Source: Yoonia sp. F2084L (lineage in GTDB: Bacteria > Pseudomonadota > Alphaproteobacteria > Rhodobacterales > Rhodobacteraceae). From it: DNA of 64,000 nucleotides. Of the stretch, positions 36,311 to 45,067 are shown one piece after another. Every line of letters starts with the position of its first letter. Within the stretch, counting starts at the first letter, position 1. Position numbers and translations under genes: made by a program. Location: NCBI RefSeq assembly GCF_023015625.1, contig NZ_JALKAH010000005.1:186001-250000 (forward strand), in the 5' to 3' direction. The notes below the pieces were generated by a model, which worked only from the letters and a program-made list of their open reading frames with translations, had not been told where the DNA came from and made no database searches.

Positions 36311-37945
36311 ATGACACTCAGAACAAAGCTTCTGGCAACGACCTCGGCTGTCCTGATCGCCACAACTGGCGCGCTTTACGCCGACGGCCACGCCACCCAT
36401 CCCGAAACCGGCGAGGTGCTCGCCTCTGACCAGTCCTTTACCTACCGCGATCTTGACGAAAGCCCGTCGATTGATCCGGGGATGGCTGAAGATAGCGCCG
36501 GCGGTGATATTGTGCGTGACCTGTTCGAAGGTCTTTATAACCAAGACGCATCTGGTAGTCTGGCCCCCGGCGTCGCGCTAAGCCATACTGTCAGTGACGA
36601 TAATCTGACCTATACGTTCACTCTGCGCGATAACGCGAAATGGTCCAACGGCGACACGGTCACTGCCGGTGATTTTGAGTATGCTTGGAAGCGCGCCGCA
36701 TCCCCTGAACTGGCATCGCCCTACTCATGGTTCCTTGAAATCATGGCGCTTGAAAACGCATCCGAAGTCATCGCGGGCGATCTGGATCCGTCCGAGCTTG
36801 GCGTCACCGCAATCGACGACACAACGCTTGAGGTCCGCCTGTCCCAGCCATTACCCTACTTTCCGCTGATGCTGACCCACTACACCACGTTCCCAGTGCC
36901 TCAGGCGACGATCGAAGAGCATGGCACAGATTGGACCAAACCCGGCAACATGGTGTCCAATGGCGCCTACGTCCTGACCGAACATGTGCCCCAAGAACGG
37001 CTCGTGCGTGAGCGCAATGAGATGTATTGGGATAACGAAAATACCATCATCGAGAAGGTCACGTCGCTGGTCATTAACGATGAGAACGTCGCCCTGACGC
37101 GCTATCTGGCAGGTGAGCTGGACCGCACGCACGTGCCCGCCGGTCAGTTCCCGCGTCTGTCTGCGGAATTCCCGGATCAAGCTGTATCCGTGCCAGAAGC
37201 CTGTTCCTACTATTACATGTTCAACCTGCGCGATGGCGCATCCGAAGACGTGCAAGACGTCAACGTCCGTCGTGCGCTCAGCCTCGCTGTGGACCGTGAT
37301 ATCATCGTCGAAAACGTGCTCGCCGGTGGCCAAAAACCCGCCTACACGTTCACGCACTGGGCCACAGCCGGGTTTGAAACACCCGATATCCCAAAGGCCT
37401 CCATGACCCAAGCCGAGCGCAACGAAATGGCGGTAGAGCTGATGACAGAGGCCGGTTACGGTCCTGACAATCCGCTTGAGATTGATCTGGTCTATAACAC
37501 CTCCGACAGCCACAAGTCTGTCGCGGTCGCAATCAGCCAAATGTGGAAGCAAACCCTTGGTGTTGAAACCGTATTGGCCAATCAGGAATGGCAAACCTTC
37601 CTTGAAGCCCGCAACAACGGTGATTTCGAGGTGGCCCGTGGTGGTTGGTGTGCTGACTACAACGAGGCATCGACGTTCCTTGACCTGATGCAATCCGAGT
37701 CCGGCTACAACGACAGCAAATTCGTGAACGCGGAAGTTGATGCGCTCATGGAAGAGGCGAAGACCTCGAACAACGCCCAAGCCAACTATGATCGGGTTGA
37801 GGAAATCATCGCCGAAGAGGCCCCGATCATTCCGATCTACCACTATGCATCCGTGTATATGTACAACGAGAACCTCGAAGGCTGGCCTTTCGAGAACTTC
37901 CAACAGCAATGGTACTCTAAAGATCTCTACAAGATCGCTGAGTAA
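36311..37945 (+). CDS. oppA: Peptide ABC transporter substrate-binding protein
   Basis: 544 residues from ATG 36311 with GGGAG upstream; the frame opens further upstream without plausible starts. A Sec signal peptide (TLRTKLLATTSAVLIATTG) ends at ALYA. The SBP_bac_5 fold follows: LDESPSIDPGMAEDSAGG, DNAKWSNGDTVTAGDFEYAW, and the EACSYYYMFNLRDG middle. It is a periplasmic oligopeptide-binding protein delivering peptides to OppBC. A strong terminator/attenuator hairpin follows the stop, so SBP is likely made in excess of the permeases. Confidence 0.9.
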   Translation: MTLRTKLLATTSAVLIATTGALYADGHATHPETGEVLASDQSFTYRDLDESPSIDPGMAEDSAGGDIVRDLFEGLYNQDASGSLAPGVALSHTVSDDNLTYTFTLRDNAKWSNGDTVTAGDFEYAWKRAASPELASPYSWFLEIMALENASEVIAGDLDPSELGVTAIDDTTLEVRLSQPLPYFPLMLTHYTTFPVPQATIEEHGTDWTKPGNMVSNGAYVLTEHVPQERLVRERNEMYWDNENTIIEKVTSLVINDENVALTRYLAGELDRTHVPAGQFPRLSAEFPDQAVSVPEACSYYYMFNLRDGASEDVQDVNVRRALSLAVDRDIIVENVLAGGQKPAYTFTHWATAGFETPDIPKASMTQAERNEMAVELMTEAGYGPDNPLEIDLVYNTSDSHKSVAVAISQMWKQTLGVETVLANQEWQTFLEARNNGDFEVARGGWCADYNEASTFLDLMQSESGYNDSKFVNAEVDALMEEAKTSNNAQANYDRVEEIIAEEAPIIPIYHYASVYMYNENLEGWPFENFQQQWYSKDLYKIAE

Positions 37946-37961
37946 TCACATCGCGTGATTG

Positions 37962-37990
37962 ACCGCGCCCCTCACACGGGGCGCGGTTTT
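37962..37990 (+). terminator. Terminator/attenuator between oppA and oppB
   Basis: ACCGCGCCCC (37962-37971) and GGGGCGCGGT (37978-37987) form a perfect 10-bp stem with a 6-nt loop, followed by a short T-run (37987-37990). Location between a binding-protein gene and its permease genes is the classical place for partial termination that gives excess SBP. Confidence 0.75.
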
Positions 37991-38015
37991 CCCATTCTGT
38001 TAGGACACCTGACAC

Positions 38016-38939
38016 ATGCTGAGCTTTGTTGTTCGTCGCCTCGCCGTGGCTATCCCGACCCTATTGATATTGGTCATCCTGTCGTTCATCCTGATGTACG
38101 CAGCCCCCGGCGGTCCCTTCAATTCCGAACGCCCCCTGCCGCCTGAAGTGTTGGCGAATATCGAAGCGAAATACGGGTTGGATCAGCCATTCTGGAAGCA
38201 GATCGTCAACTACGTCTCCGGTGTTGTGACATCCTTCGATTTCGGCCCGTCCTTCCAGTACAAAGACCGCAGCGTGAACGACGTGATCGCGCAAGGGTTC
38301 CCGGTGACGCTGACCTATGGGTTCTGGTCCTTCGTGGTCGCGGTGACGATTGGTGTCTCGCTTGGTGTTGCAGCTGCCATCAAGCAAAACACATGGATCG
38401 ACTACTTCGCCGTTGGCATCTCAATCGGCGCGCAGGTGCTGCCTAACTTCGTGATGGCGCCCATCCTGCTACTCGTTTTCACCCTCTGGCTTGGCTGGTT
38501 GCCCGGCGGCGGTTGGAGCGGCGGGCAATGGCAGTTCCTGATCATGCCGGTGATCGCGCTCTCAACCTCCTACATGGCCTCCATCGCGCGGATCACCCGG
38601 TCCTCGATGCTTGAGGTGCTGAACACCAATTTCATCCGCACCGCCCAGGCCAAGGGCCTGCCAATGCGCCGCGTGATCTGGCGGCATGCGATGAAGCCGA
38701 CCATTCTGCCGGTGCTGTCCTACCTTGGACCAGCATTCGTCGGCATGATCACCGGATCGGTCATTATTGACGTGTTCTTTTCCACCGGCGGCATTGGCCA
38801 GTTCTTTGTGAACTCTGCCTTCAACCGCGACTATTCCGTCATCATGGGGATCACCATTCTGGTGGGCACCCTGACAATCCTGTTCAACCTTGTGGTCGAT
38901 ATCCTGTACGCATGGATCGACCCCAAGATCCGCTATTAA
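38016..38939 (+). CDS. oppB: Oligopeptide ABC transporter permease (OppB-like)
   Basis: 307 residues with about six membrane segments. It begins MLSFVVRRLAVAIPTLLILVI and contains the EAA loop RTAQAKGLPMRRVIWRHAMKPT, through which ATPases contact the permease. The FGPSFQYKDRSVNDVI periplasmic loop is typical of OppB/DppB. Inner-membrane half of the channel; partner OppC lies 12 bp downstream. Confidence 0.9.
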   Translation: MLSFVVRRLAVAIPTLLILVILSFILMYAAPGGPFNSERPLPPEVLANIEAKYGLDQPFWKQIVNYVSGVVTSFDFGPSFQYKDRSVNDVIAQGFPVTLTYGFWSFVVAVTIGVSLGVAAAIKQNTWIDYFAVGISIGAQVLPNFVMAPILLLVFTLWLGWLPGGGWSGGQWQFLIMPVIALSTSYMASIARITRSSMLEVLNTNFIRTAQAKGLPMRRVIWRHAMKPTILPVLSYLGPAFVGMITGSVIIDVFFSTGGIGQFFVNSAFNRDYSVIMGITILVGTLTILFNLVVDILYAWIDPKIRY

Positions 38940-38951
38940 GGGAGGCGCGCG

Positions 38952-39878
38952 ATGTTACCGAACAGAGCAGCCGTCGAAGGCGTCGCAGACCAGATGGCAT
39001 TGGCCGAGGTCAAAGGCCGGTCCCTTTGGGCCGACGCCCGCATCCGGTTTTTCCGCAACCGGGCCGCCGTCATATCGCTTGTCATGCTGGGCTTGGTTGC
39101 CGCCTTCGCCCTTTTTGGCGGTATGTTCGCGCAATACGAGCCCGACTTCGTGAACTTCAGCCTGATCGGCAGCAACGCCTATCTTGGCGTGCCTTCCATT
39201 GAAACCGGTCATTATTTCGGAACCGACAGCAATGGGCGCGACCTGTTCGCGCGCACCGCGATGGGCACCGGCATTTCGCTGATGGTCGGCGTCGTGGGGG
39301 CCTTGGTCGCCGTGATTGTCGGCACGCTTTATGGGGCGACAGCGGGGTATTATGGCGGGCGCGTTGATGGGATCATGATGCGGATCGTGGATGTACTGAT
39401 GTCCATCCCTTTCATGTTCGTGCTGATCCTGATGCTGGTGATATTCGGGCGGTCCATCTTCATGCTATTCCTCGGGATTGGCCTGATCTCATGGCTCGAC
39501 ATGGCGCGGATCGCGCGAGGGCAGACGCTGACGATCAAGAACAAGGAATTTGTTGAGGTCGCCGTCGCCACCGGCGTGCGCCCCAGCAAGATCATCCTGC
39601 GCCACATCGTGCCCAATCTGCTAGGGATCGTGATCGTCTACGCCACGCTGCTGGTCCCCAATATGATCATCTTTGAAAGTTTCATCAGCTTTCTGGGCCT
39701 TGGCGTACAAGAACCCGCCACATCACTGGGTGCGCTGATCAACGAAGGATCGCGCACCATGCAGTTCGGCTATATGTGGCAAATCTCTTTCCCGCTTTTC
39801 TTCTTCGTCCTGACCATCTTCGCCTTCTTCTTTGTTGGCGACGGTCTGCGCGATGCACTTGACCCCAAGGACCGCTGA
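38952..39878 (+). CDS. oppC: Oligopeptide ABC transporter permease (OppC-like)
   Basis: 308 residues with about six membrane segments. The N-terminal OppC extension (WADARIRFFRNRAAVISLVM) precedes HYFGTDSNGRDLFARTAMGT, the OppC signature, and the EAA loop VEVAVATGVRPSKIILRHIVPN. GGAGG lies ahead of the ATG. Forms the transport channel with OppB. Confidence 0.9.
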   Translation: MLPNRAAVEGVADQMALAEVKGRSLWADARIRFFRNRAAVISLVMLGLVAAFALFGGMFAQYEPDFVNFSLIGSNAYLGVPSIETGHYFGTDSNGRDLFARTAMGTGISLMVGVVGALVAVIVGTLYGATAGYYGGRVDGIMMRIVDVLMSIPFMFVLILMLVIFGRSIFMLFLGIGLISWLDMARIARGQTLTIKNKEFVEVAVATGVRPSKIILRHIVPNLLGIVIVYATLLVPNMIIFESFISFLGLGVQEPATSLGALINEGSRTMQFGYMWQISFPLFFFVLTIFAFFFVGDGLRDALDPKDR

Positions 39879-39880
39879 AC

Positions 39881-40846
39881 ATGCCCCTTTTGGAAATCGA
39901 AGACCTCATGGTCACTTTCACCACCGCTGACGGCGATGTGCACGCAGTGAATGGGCTGACGTTCAATATCGACAAGGGTGAAACACTGGCGATTGTGGGT
40001 GAAAGCGGGTCGGGCAAAAGCCAGACCGCCTTTGCCGCGATGGGGCTGCTGGCCAAGAACGGGCGCGCCACAGGTGTGGCCCGGTTTGACGGCAAAGACC
40101 TGCTGTCCATGTCCCAGCGCGAGTTCAACAAAATCCGCAGTAAAGACATGGCGATGATCTTTCAGGATCCCATGACATCGCTGAACCCCTACCTGCGGGT
40201 GAGCGAACAGATGGCCGAAGTGCTGATGCTGCACAAAGGCGTCAGCAAATCACAAGCGGTGACCGAGGCGGTACACATGCTGGACGCCGTCCGCATTCCC
40301 GACGCACGGGCCCGTGTCACGATGTACCCGCATGAATTTTCTGGCGGCATGCGCCAGCGGATCATGATCGCGATGTCACTTCTCTGCCAGCCGCGTCTGC
40401 TGATCGCCGATGAACCGACCACGGCGCTGGATGTGACAGTCCAAGCGCAAATCATGCAACTGCTTGGGGACATTCGGCAGGACTTTGGCACCGCTGTCAT
40501 CCTGATCACCCACGATCTTGGCGTTGTTGCGGGCTTCTGTGATCGCACGTTGGTGATGTACGGCGGGCAGATTATGGAGGAAGGGACCACGGACGATATT
40601 TTCGCCAATCCATCGCATCCTTACACCAGCGGCCTGCTCAAAGCTGTCCCACGACTGGACGTTGACGAAGGCGAGTTGATCACCATCGCAGGTGAACCGC
40701 CCGATATGTCCAACCTGCCGCCCGGGTGCCCGTTTTCGCCCCGCTGTGCTGTCCAGCTTGACCATTGCAGCGCCCAGCGCCCGCCGCTTGAAATGACGGG
40801 CGACCGCCGCCGGTCCTGCCATTTGCCAGTGCAGGAGGTCGCGTGA
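39881..40846 (+). CDS. oppD: Oligopeptide ABC transporter ATP-binding protein (OppD-like)
   Basis: 321 residues. Walker A GESGSGKSQTAFAAMG, ABC signature FSGGMRQRIMIAM, Walker B LLIADEPTTALDVT, and the C-terminal oligo/dipeptide extension containing the zinc-like cysteine region PPGCPFSPRCAVQLDHC. The ATPase pairs with OppF to power peptide import. Only two bases separate it from oppC. Confidence 0.92.
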   Translation: MPLLEIEDLMVTFTTADGDVHAVNGLTFNIDKGETLAIVGESGSGKSQTAFAAMGLLAKNGRATGVARFDGKDLLSMSQREFNKIRSKDMAMIFQDPMTSLNPYLRVSEQMAEVLMLHKGVSKSQAVTEAVHMLDAVRIPDARARVTMYPHEFSGGMRQRIMIAMSLLCQPRLLIADEPTTALDVTVQAQIMQLLGDIRQDFGTAVILITHDLGVVAGFCDRTLVMYGGQIMEEGTTDDIFANPSHPYTSGLLKAVPRLDVDEGELITIAGEPPDMSNLPPGCPFSPRCAVQLDHCSAQRPPLEMTGDRRRSCHLPVQEVA

Positions 40847-41853
40847 TGGAACCGCTTCTTTCCGTGCGCAACCTGTCGGTGACGTTTGATATACGCCGCC
40901 CCGGATCGTGGCCCTGGACGCCGCCGCGCAAACTGCATGCGGTGTCTGAGGTGTCTTTTGATATCCAGCCCGGTGAATGCCTCGGCATCGTGGGCGAATC
41001 CGGCTCAGGCAAATCCACGATCGCCCGCGCCATTGTTGGCACGCTGCCGTCCTCCGGCGGCAACATCTTCTTTGAAGGGCACGATCTGGCCAATATGGAC
41101 ACGCGCGAACGGCGGGTACACCGGCGTGATGTGCAGATGATCTTTCAAGACCCGCTGGCCGCGCTGAACCCGCGCATGACTGTGGGCGAGATTATTGCAG
41201 AACCGCTGATCACCCATGAACCGGGCACTTCCCGCAAGGACGTCAAGAAACGCGTGGGCGAACTGATGGAACGGGTGGGCCTGCTGCCCAACCTGATCAA
41301 CCGTTACCCGCATGAGTTTTCCGGCGGGCAATGCCAGCGCATCGGGATCGCGCGTGCGCTGATCCTGAAACCCAAGCTGCTGATTTGTGACGAACCCGTT
41401 TCAGCCCTTGATGTGTCAGTACAGGCGCAGGTCATAAACCTGCTGATGGAGTTGCGGCGCGACATGAACCTGTCGATGATCTTCATCGCCCATGACCTCA
41501 GCGTCGTGAAACACATTAGCGACCGCACGCTTGTGCTTTACCTTGGTCGGGTGATGGAAACGGCGGAAAGTCACAAACTGACAACGCTGCCTGAACACCC
41601 TTATAGCCAAGCACTGATCGCATCCGTGCCGATCCCCGACCCGGTGCTGGAACGGGCCCGCGTGCGGCCTATCCTCGAAGGGGAGCTCCCGTCACCACTG
41701 GCACCGCCATCCGGCTGCGTGTTTCGCACCCGCTGCCCCAAAGCACAGGCCTCTTGCGCGCAAGCCCGGCCCATGCTGGAGGATATCGGCGGCAACCACC
41801 TTGTCGCGTGCCCCTTCCACGAGGCAGAGCATGTGCTGGCGGTGGGTGAGTAG
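40846..41853 (+). CDS. oppF: Oligopeptide ABC transporter ATP-binding protein (OppF-like)
   Basis: 335 residues. Its ATG at 40846 overlaps the oppD TGA (TGATG). The second ATPase carries Walker A GESGSGKSTIARAIVG, signature FSGGQCQRIGIARAL and Walker B LLICDEPVSALDVS, and ends with the C-x-C-rich oligopeptide ABC tail (SGCVFRTRCPKAQASCAQA). An N-terminal segment RPGSWPWTPPRKLH is an OppF feature. It completes the five-gene transporter; no clear terminator is seen after it. Confidence 0.92.
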   Translation: MEPLLSVRNLSVTFDIRRPGSWPWTPPRKLHAVSEVSFDIQPGECLGIVGESGSGKSTIARAIVGTLPSSGGNIFFEGHDLANMDTRERRVHRRDVQMIFQDPLAALNPRMTVGEIIAEPLITHEPGTSRKDVKKRVGELMERVGLLPNLINRYPHEFSGGQCQRIGIARALILKPKLLICDEPVSALDVSVQAQVINLLMELRRDMNLSMIFIAHDLSVVKHISDRTLVLYLGRVMETAESHKLTTLPEHPYSQALIASVPIPDPVLERARVRPILEGELPSPLAPPSGCVFRTRCPKAQASCAQARPMLEDIGGNHLVACPFHEAEHVLAVGE

Positions 41854-42058
41854 TTGAACGTCAGGTCGCTTTGATTTTCACATCACAAGGTTGACCCAAA
41901 ATCGCGAAAAGCGGCCATTCATTCTGATCTGGGCAAGATCATAAGCGCAACTGACGCGATCTGGACATGGCCTGCCTTCGTCGCTTCTTTTGTGGATGGC
42001 CTTCACTTCAGTTTTTAACTGAGATCGGCGTGCAGATTGATGTGGGCACTGATCGTTT

Positions 42059-42940
42059 TCAGTTAACTTTTGAACGATACGCATTCGGAGAGACACCAGC
42101 CAAAGATTTGAAGGTGCGGCTAAAGAATGCGGTATCGCGAAATCCACTTCGGTGAGCGATTTCTGATAGTGACAATCCAGTATATTCTAACAGTCGCTTC
42201 GCTTCTAATATGCGCCTCTGCCGGACAATGGCATTGGGCGGCGCACCCAATGCGGCGCGGCAGATACGTGTAAGGTGCGACGTCGATAGCCCTATGCGCG
42301 ACGCATAGGCCGAAACGGGCCAAGGATTGCGAAAACTCTCTTCGACCATCGCGCAAAAGGCTTCTACTTGGACGTCCTGCCGGCCAAGACGGTTCTTCGG
42401 CGCTGTAACAACAAGGGACGGGTGACTTGGCTTCTCTGCAACCAGATACAGCATGATGAGATCCACCAGTGCCGCCGTGATACTGAAGCGCTGTTCATCT
42501 AGTCTGCGACAGGCATGGCCTAGCTGATCAAACAGCGCTGCAACTGCATCAAAACAGGCTGTTTCCGGTTTTGTGAAGACGGCATTTGTTGGGTTCTTGA
42601 ACGTCACAAAGCGCCCGCGCAAAGCGTCAGGTACATTTTCTATTCTGACGCTCAAGACATCGCCGATAACATCTTCTGCAAAGCGGAAACCATGCGGTGT
42701 ATCAGGATGGGCGACAAGGATCGTTGGGTGGAATGTCAGGTGCTCAATCTCACCCAAGGTGAAACGAACTCCTGCCGAACGAAACAAGAAAACCTGCGCA
42801 AGCCGCCGGTGTTTATGAACGCGGATCGTCCAATCGTGCTGACTGCTTCTTTCCTTAATCGGCTCCAGATGAATTGGGTCTGGCGCATTTCCCGCAAGTA
42901 AATCACCGTAAAGATCGTATTCTAAGATGCCTTGAGGCAT
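42059..42940 (-). CDS. pobR: AraC family transcriptional regulator, PobR-like
   Basis: 293 residues. An N-terminal cupin-like sensor region (SQHDWTIRVHKHRRLAQVFLF, PHGFRFAEDVIGDVLS) precedes a C-terminal double helix-turn-helix (VSAYASRIGLSTSHLTRICRA; GLSLSEIAHRSGFRDTAFFS). The sensor resembles the AraC-type PobR/HpaA group that activates 4-hydroxybenzoate or hydroxyphenylacetate genes. A pobA gene lies 5.3 kb away, not next to it, so the link is inferred. The gene is divergent from the LysM fusion. Confidence 0.65.
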   Translation of the reverse strand: MPQGILEYDLYGDLLAGNAPDPIHLEPIKERSSQHDWTIRVHKHRRLAQVFLFRSAGVRFTLGEIEHLTFHPTILVAHPDTPHGFRFAEDVIGDVLSVRIENVPDALRGRFVTFKNPTNAVFTKPETACFDAVAALFDQLGHACRRLDEQRFSITAALVDLIMLYLVAEKPSHPSLVVTAPKNRLGRQDVQVEAFCAMVEESFRNPWPVSAYASRIGLSTSHLTRICRAALGAPPNAIVRQRRILEAKRLLEYTGLSLSEIAHRSGFRDTAFFSRTFKSLAGVSPNAYRSKVN

Positions 42941-43286
42941 ATGGCCGTTCTCCTAAGCGCCTAAGCAATTGTCCAAAATGATCGAATAATGCATAACACC
43001 GAATGAATTGTCTCTTTTCAAGAAGAGTTTTAAGGTTGCTTATGAACGTCCTTGGTCAGTGTTTGCAATGCCACGGCATGGCGCAGTTAGTGTACGAAAA
43101 CATATAGTATTCTCGCTTGGCGGTCGTCGATGATGCCGCCTTCCAACGACTTAAAGGCTGACGTCCTTTGTAACCTAAAAGGTGCTTCTCTATTGAGATC
43201 AGCCATAAGACACACGCCTTTTGCCCTTTCGAAGCAACAAACCAAAACAACAAGGTAAGTTTAATGAACGTCATGAGGTACGACCA
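42941..43286. other. 346-bp AT-rich intergenic region between pobR-like and LysM-fusion genes
   Basis: No gene recognised. Visible structures: a small hairpin CTCTT...AAGAG followed by TTTT (43012-43031), and a short dyad ATGCC-AC-GGCAT (43068-43079). The base composition is lower in G+C than the flanking operons. A minus-strand frame of 72 codons (43056-43274) shows no domain and was not called. Confidence 0.4.
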
Positions 43287-44348
43287 ATGCGAATTTTGAC
43301 ACTACTGTTGACCGGATCAGCAGTAAGTTTGCTTGCTTCAACGGCAAGTGCGCAAAGCATTAGCTGTAATGCAGAATATACTGTGGAATCAGGTGACTTT
43401 CTTTCAGGCATAGCGCAACGCGCCTATGGCAGCTTAAATCGGTTTACGGTGATTTATGACGCTAACCGAGATGTCATTGGTCCTAACCCAGGGATCATCC
43501 GCATCGGTCAGAAGCTCTTTATCCCTTGCCTTAACGACGCAGCGACGCAAACGAGCGCCACAGCTAACGCTGAGCCGTCCACCGATAGCCTTTCGGCGAC
43601 AGACGCACCGATCCGGGTTGTAACGGCTTCGGGCTGGCAACCATTTCTTGATGAGAGCGATCCCCAAGGCGGTTTGCTTACCGAGATCATCGAATTGGCA
43701 CTTGTGAATGCGGAGGGCGGCCCAGACTACGAGATTGATTTCATCAATGATATCGGCGCGCATCTTGACCCGTTGATTACAAAGCAAGCATATGATGTCA
43801 GCATCGGTCAATTGCAGCCTGCATGCGACGCGGGCTCTGGCTTGGGTGAAGAGTCCACGTTCCTGTGCGACAACTTCGCATTCAGCGATCCAATGTATGA
43901 AGAAATCTTTGGATACTACTCTGCCGCCAGCGATCCCGAGTATAGGGATCACCAAGAGCTTGCGGGCAAAACAATCTGCCGCGCCACTGACTACACGCTG
44001 GTTCCAATCGAGGCGGTCAATCTGGGTCCATCGGATGTTGAAATCGTTAGGGCGCCTGATGAGGCCAGCTGCATTGATTTCGTGATGGCAGGTGACGCCG
44101 ATGTCGCGCTTGTTGCTGTTGAGATTGCAGATGCCCGGATCAAGGAACTGAATGCGCAGAACAGCATCCAGCTGCACGATGATCTGTCATATATCGACTT
44201 CTTCCATGCGACGGTGTCAAACGATAACCCGCGCCGAGACGACATACTGGCATCTGTGAACAGCGGGCTGAAATCCATCAAAGAGTCCGGTCTTTGGTTC
44301 CAAACTGTTCGCCGCCATATGTCTGAATTCCGCAACAGCAACGGTTAA
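43287..44348 (+). CDS. Exported LysM plus solute-binding (SBP family 3) fusion protein
   Basis: 353 residues from ATG 43287, with GAGGT upstream; further in-frame ATGs upstream lack a signal peptide. Signal peptide to about residue 22 (LLTGSAVSLLASTASA). Residues about 31-80 are a LysM domain (YTVESGDFLSGIAQRAYG; GIIRIGQKLFIP) bracketed by cysteines C27 and C81. A Thr/Ser/Ala-rich linker leads to an SBP_bac_3 domain from about 109 (RVVTASGWQPF; DVSIGQLQPACDAG; NPRRDDILASVNSG). The LysM should hold the protein on peptidoglycan while the SBP lobe senses or captures an amino-acid-like ligand. No permease gene is near it, so it is an orphan receptor or sensor. Confidence 0.75.
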   Translation: MRILTLLLTGSAVSLLASTASAQSISCNAEYTVESGDFLSGIAQRAYGSLNRFTVIYDANRDVIGPNPGIIRIGQKLFIPCLNDAATQTSATANAEPSTDSLSATDAPIRVVTASGWQPFLDESDPQGGLLTEIIELALVNAEGGPDYEIDFINDIGAHLDPLITKQAYDVSIGQLQPACDAGSGLGEESTFLCDNFAFSDPMYEEIFGYYSAASDPEYRDHQELAGKTICRATDYTLVPIEAVNLGPSDVEIVRAPDEASCIDFVMAGDADVALVAVEIADARIKELNAQNSIQLHDDLSYIDFFHATVSNDNPRRDDILASVNSGLKSIKESGLWFQTVRRHMSEFRNSNG

Positions 44349-44368
44349 TGGTCGCTTTTTCTCATATA

Positions 44369-44400
44369 GTGTCAGGCATGCAGTCGTTGATGTCTGACAC
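44369..44400 (+). promoter_or_regulatory. 11-bp inverted repeat between LysM-fusion and triple-repeat genes
   Basis: GTGTCAGGCAT (44369-44379) pairs with ATGTCTGACAC (44390-44400) through 10 Watson-Crick pairs and one G-U around a 10-nt loop. It starts about 20 nt after the LysM-fusion stop. No T-run follows, so it may be a processing/stabilising stem or an operator rather than a terminator. Confidence 0.45.
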
Positions 44401-44452
44401 GTCCAAAAACGACGTATGTCAAATCCCCGGCGGTTCATTCAAGGGCTCAAAG

Positions 44453-45022
44453 ATGCGGAAACTAAGTATTGGTCTGATACTTCTGGCCTCGGCCAGTATA
44501 GCGCAAAGCGCCAGTCAGGTTACATTGAAGTATGATGACGGGACTGGTGTGTCTGGCGAACTCGTCGGGTTCGACGATGGCATTTTTCGTATTCAAGCTT
44601 CGGTTGGATTGATTGCGATCCCGGCGCAGGACGTATCTTGCATCGGCGCTGTCTGTCCAGAGGGTACAGAGCTGCAAGTTGCGGCGGCGCCAGTCGTTCT
44701 GACCAGTCTTGATGGTAACTTGCGCATAGCAGGAGACGTAATCGAATTCGTTGATGGAGAATACGTTTTGGCGACTGAGATCGGCGAGTTTCGGATCGAT
44801 GCCAGCCTGATTGTCTGCGAGGGTGAGGGATGTGTTCCCAGCAGCGCACCCGCAAACGAAGAACCTGTCAGTCAAGAGGTTTTTCTCGTAAACGGAACGA
44901 CATCCATTGAGGGTAAACTTTTGGGCTTAGAGGACGGCGCCTATCTCATCGAAGTAGATCAACTTGGCACATTGCGGGTTGACGCAAATACATTTGACTG
45001 TCGCGGTGAGGCATGCCCCTGA
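44453..45022 (+). CDS. Exported protein of three tandem cysteine-paired repeats
   Basis: 189 residues from ATG 44453; the frame extends upstream but only this start gives a signal peptide (LSIGLILLASASIAQSA). The mature protein consists of three units of about 47 residues (about 22-68, 81-127, 142-188). Each has a strand pattern with a conserved DG (GFDDGIFRIQ; EFVDGEYVLA; GLEDGAYLIE), then GxxxI/V-x-A and a terminal C-x4-C pair (C63/C68, C122/C127, C183/C188). I recall single or paired copies of this unit ahead of OmpA or solute-binding domains in Rhodobacteraceae. As a stand-alone triple unit it looks like a periplasmic binding or adaptor module. Function unknown. Confidence 0.6.
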   Translation: MRKLSIGLILLASASIAQSASQVTLKYDDGTGVSGELVGFDDGIFRIQASVGLIAIPAQDVSCIGAVCPEGTELQVAAAPVVLTSLDGNLRIAGDVIEFVDGEYVLATEIGEFRIDASLIVCEGEGCVPSSAPANEEPVSQEVFLVNGTTSIEGKLLGLEDGAYLIEVDQLGTLRVDANTFDCRGEACP

Positions 45023-45067
45023 AGCGCCTACTGCGCCTGTCCCGAGACACTGGTCTGACCTATGACT

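Noticed and set aside
36851..37909. 352-codon minus-strand open frame opposite oppA
   Set aside because: Shadow of the peptide-binding protein; no motif.
42008..42022. TCAGTT-TTT-AACTGA dyad after the opp operon as terminator
   Set aside because: Only 6 bp, AT-rich, 3-nt loop and no T-run; too weak to support.
41878..42155. Overlapping short frames on both strands between oppF and the AraC gene, with an RFSRFWVNL-like string
   Set aside because: No recognisable protein and no terminal repeats; not enough to claim an insertion sequence remnant.
43056..43274. 72-codon minus-strand frame in the AT-rich gap before the LysM fusion
   Set aside because: No ribosome site, domain or family resemblance; too little to call a gene or a transposase remnant.
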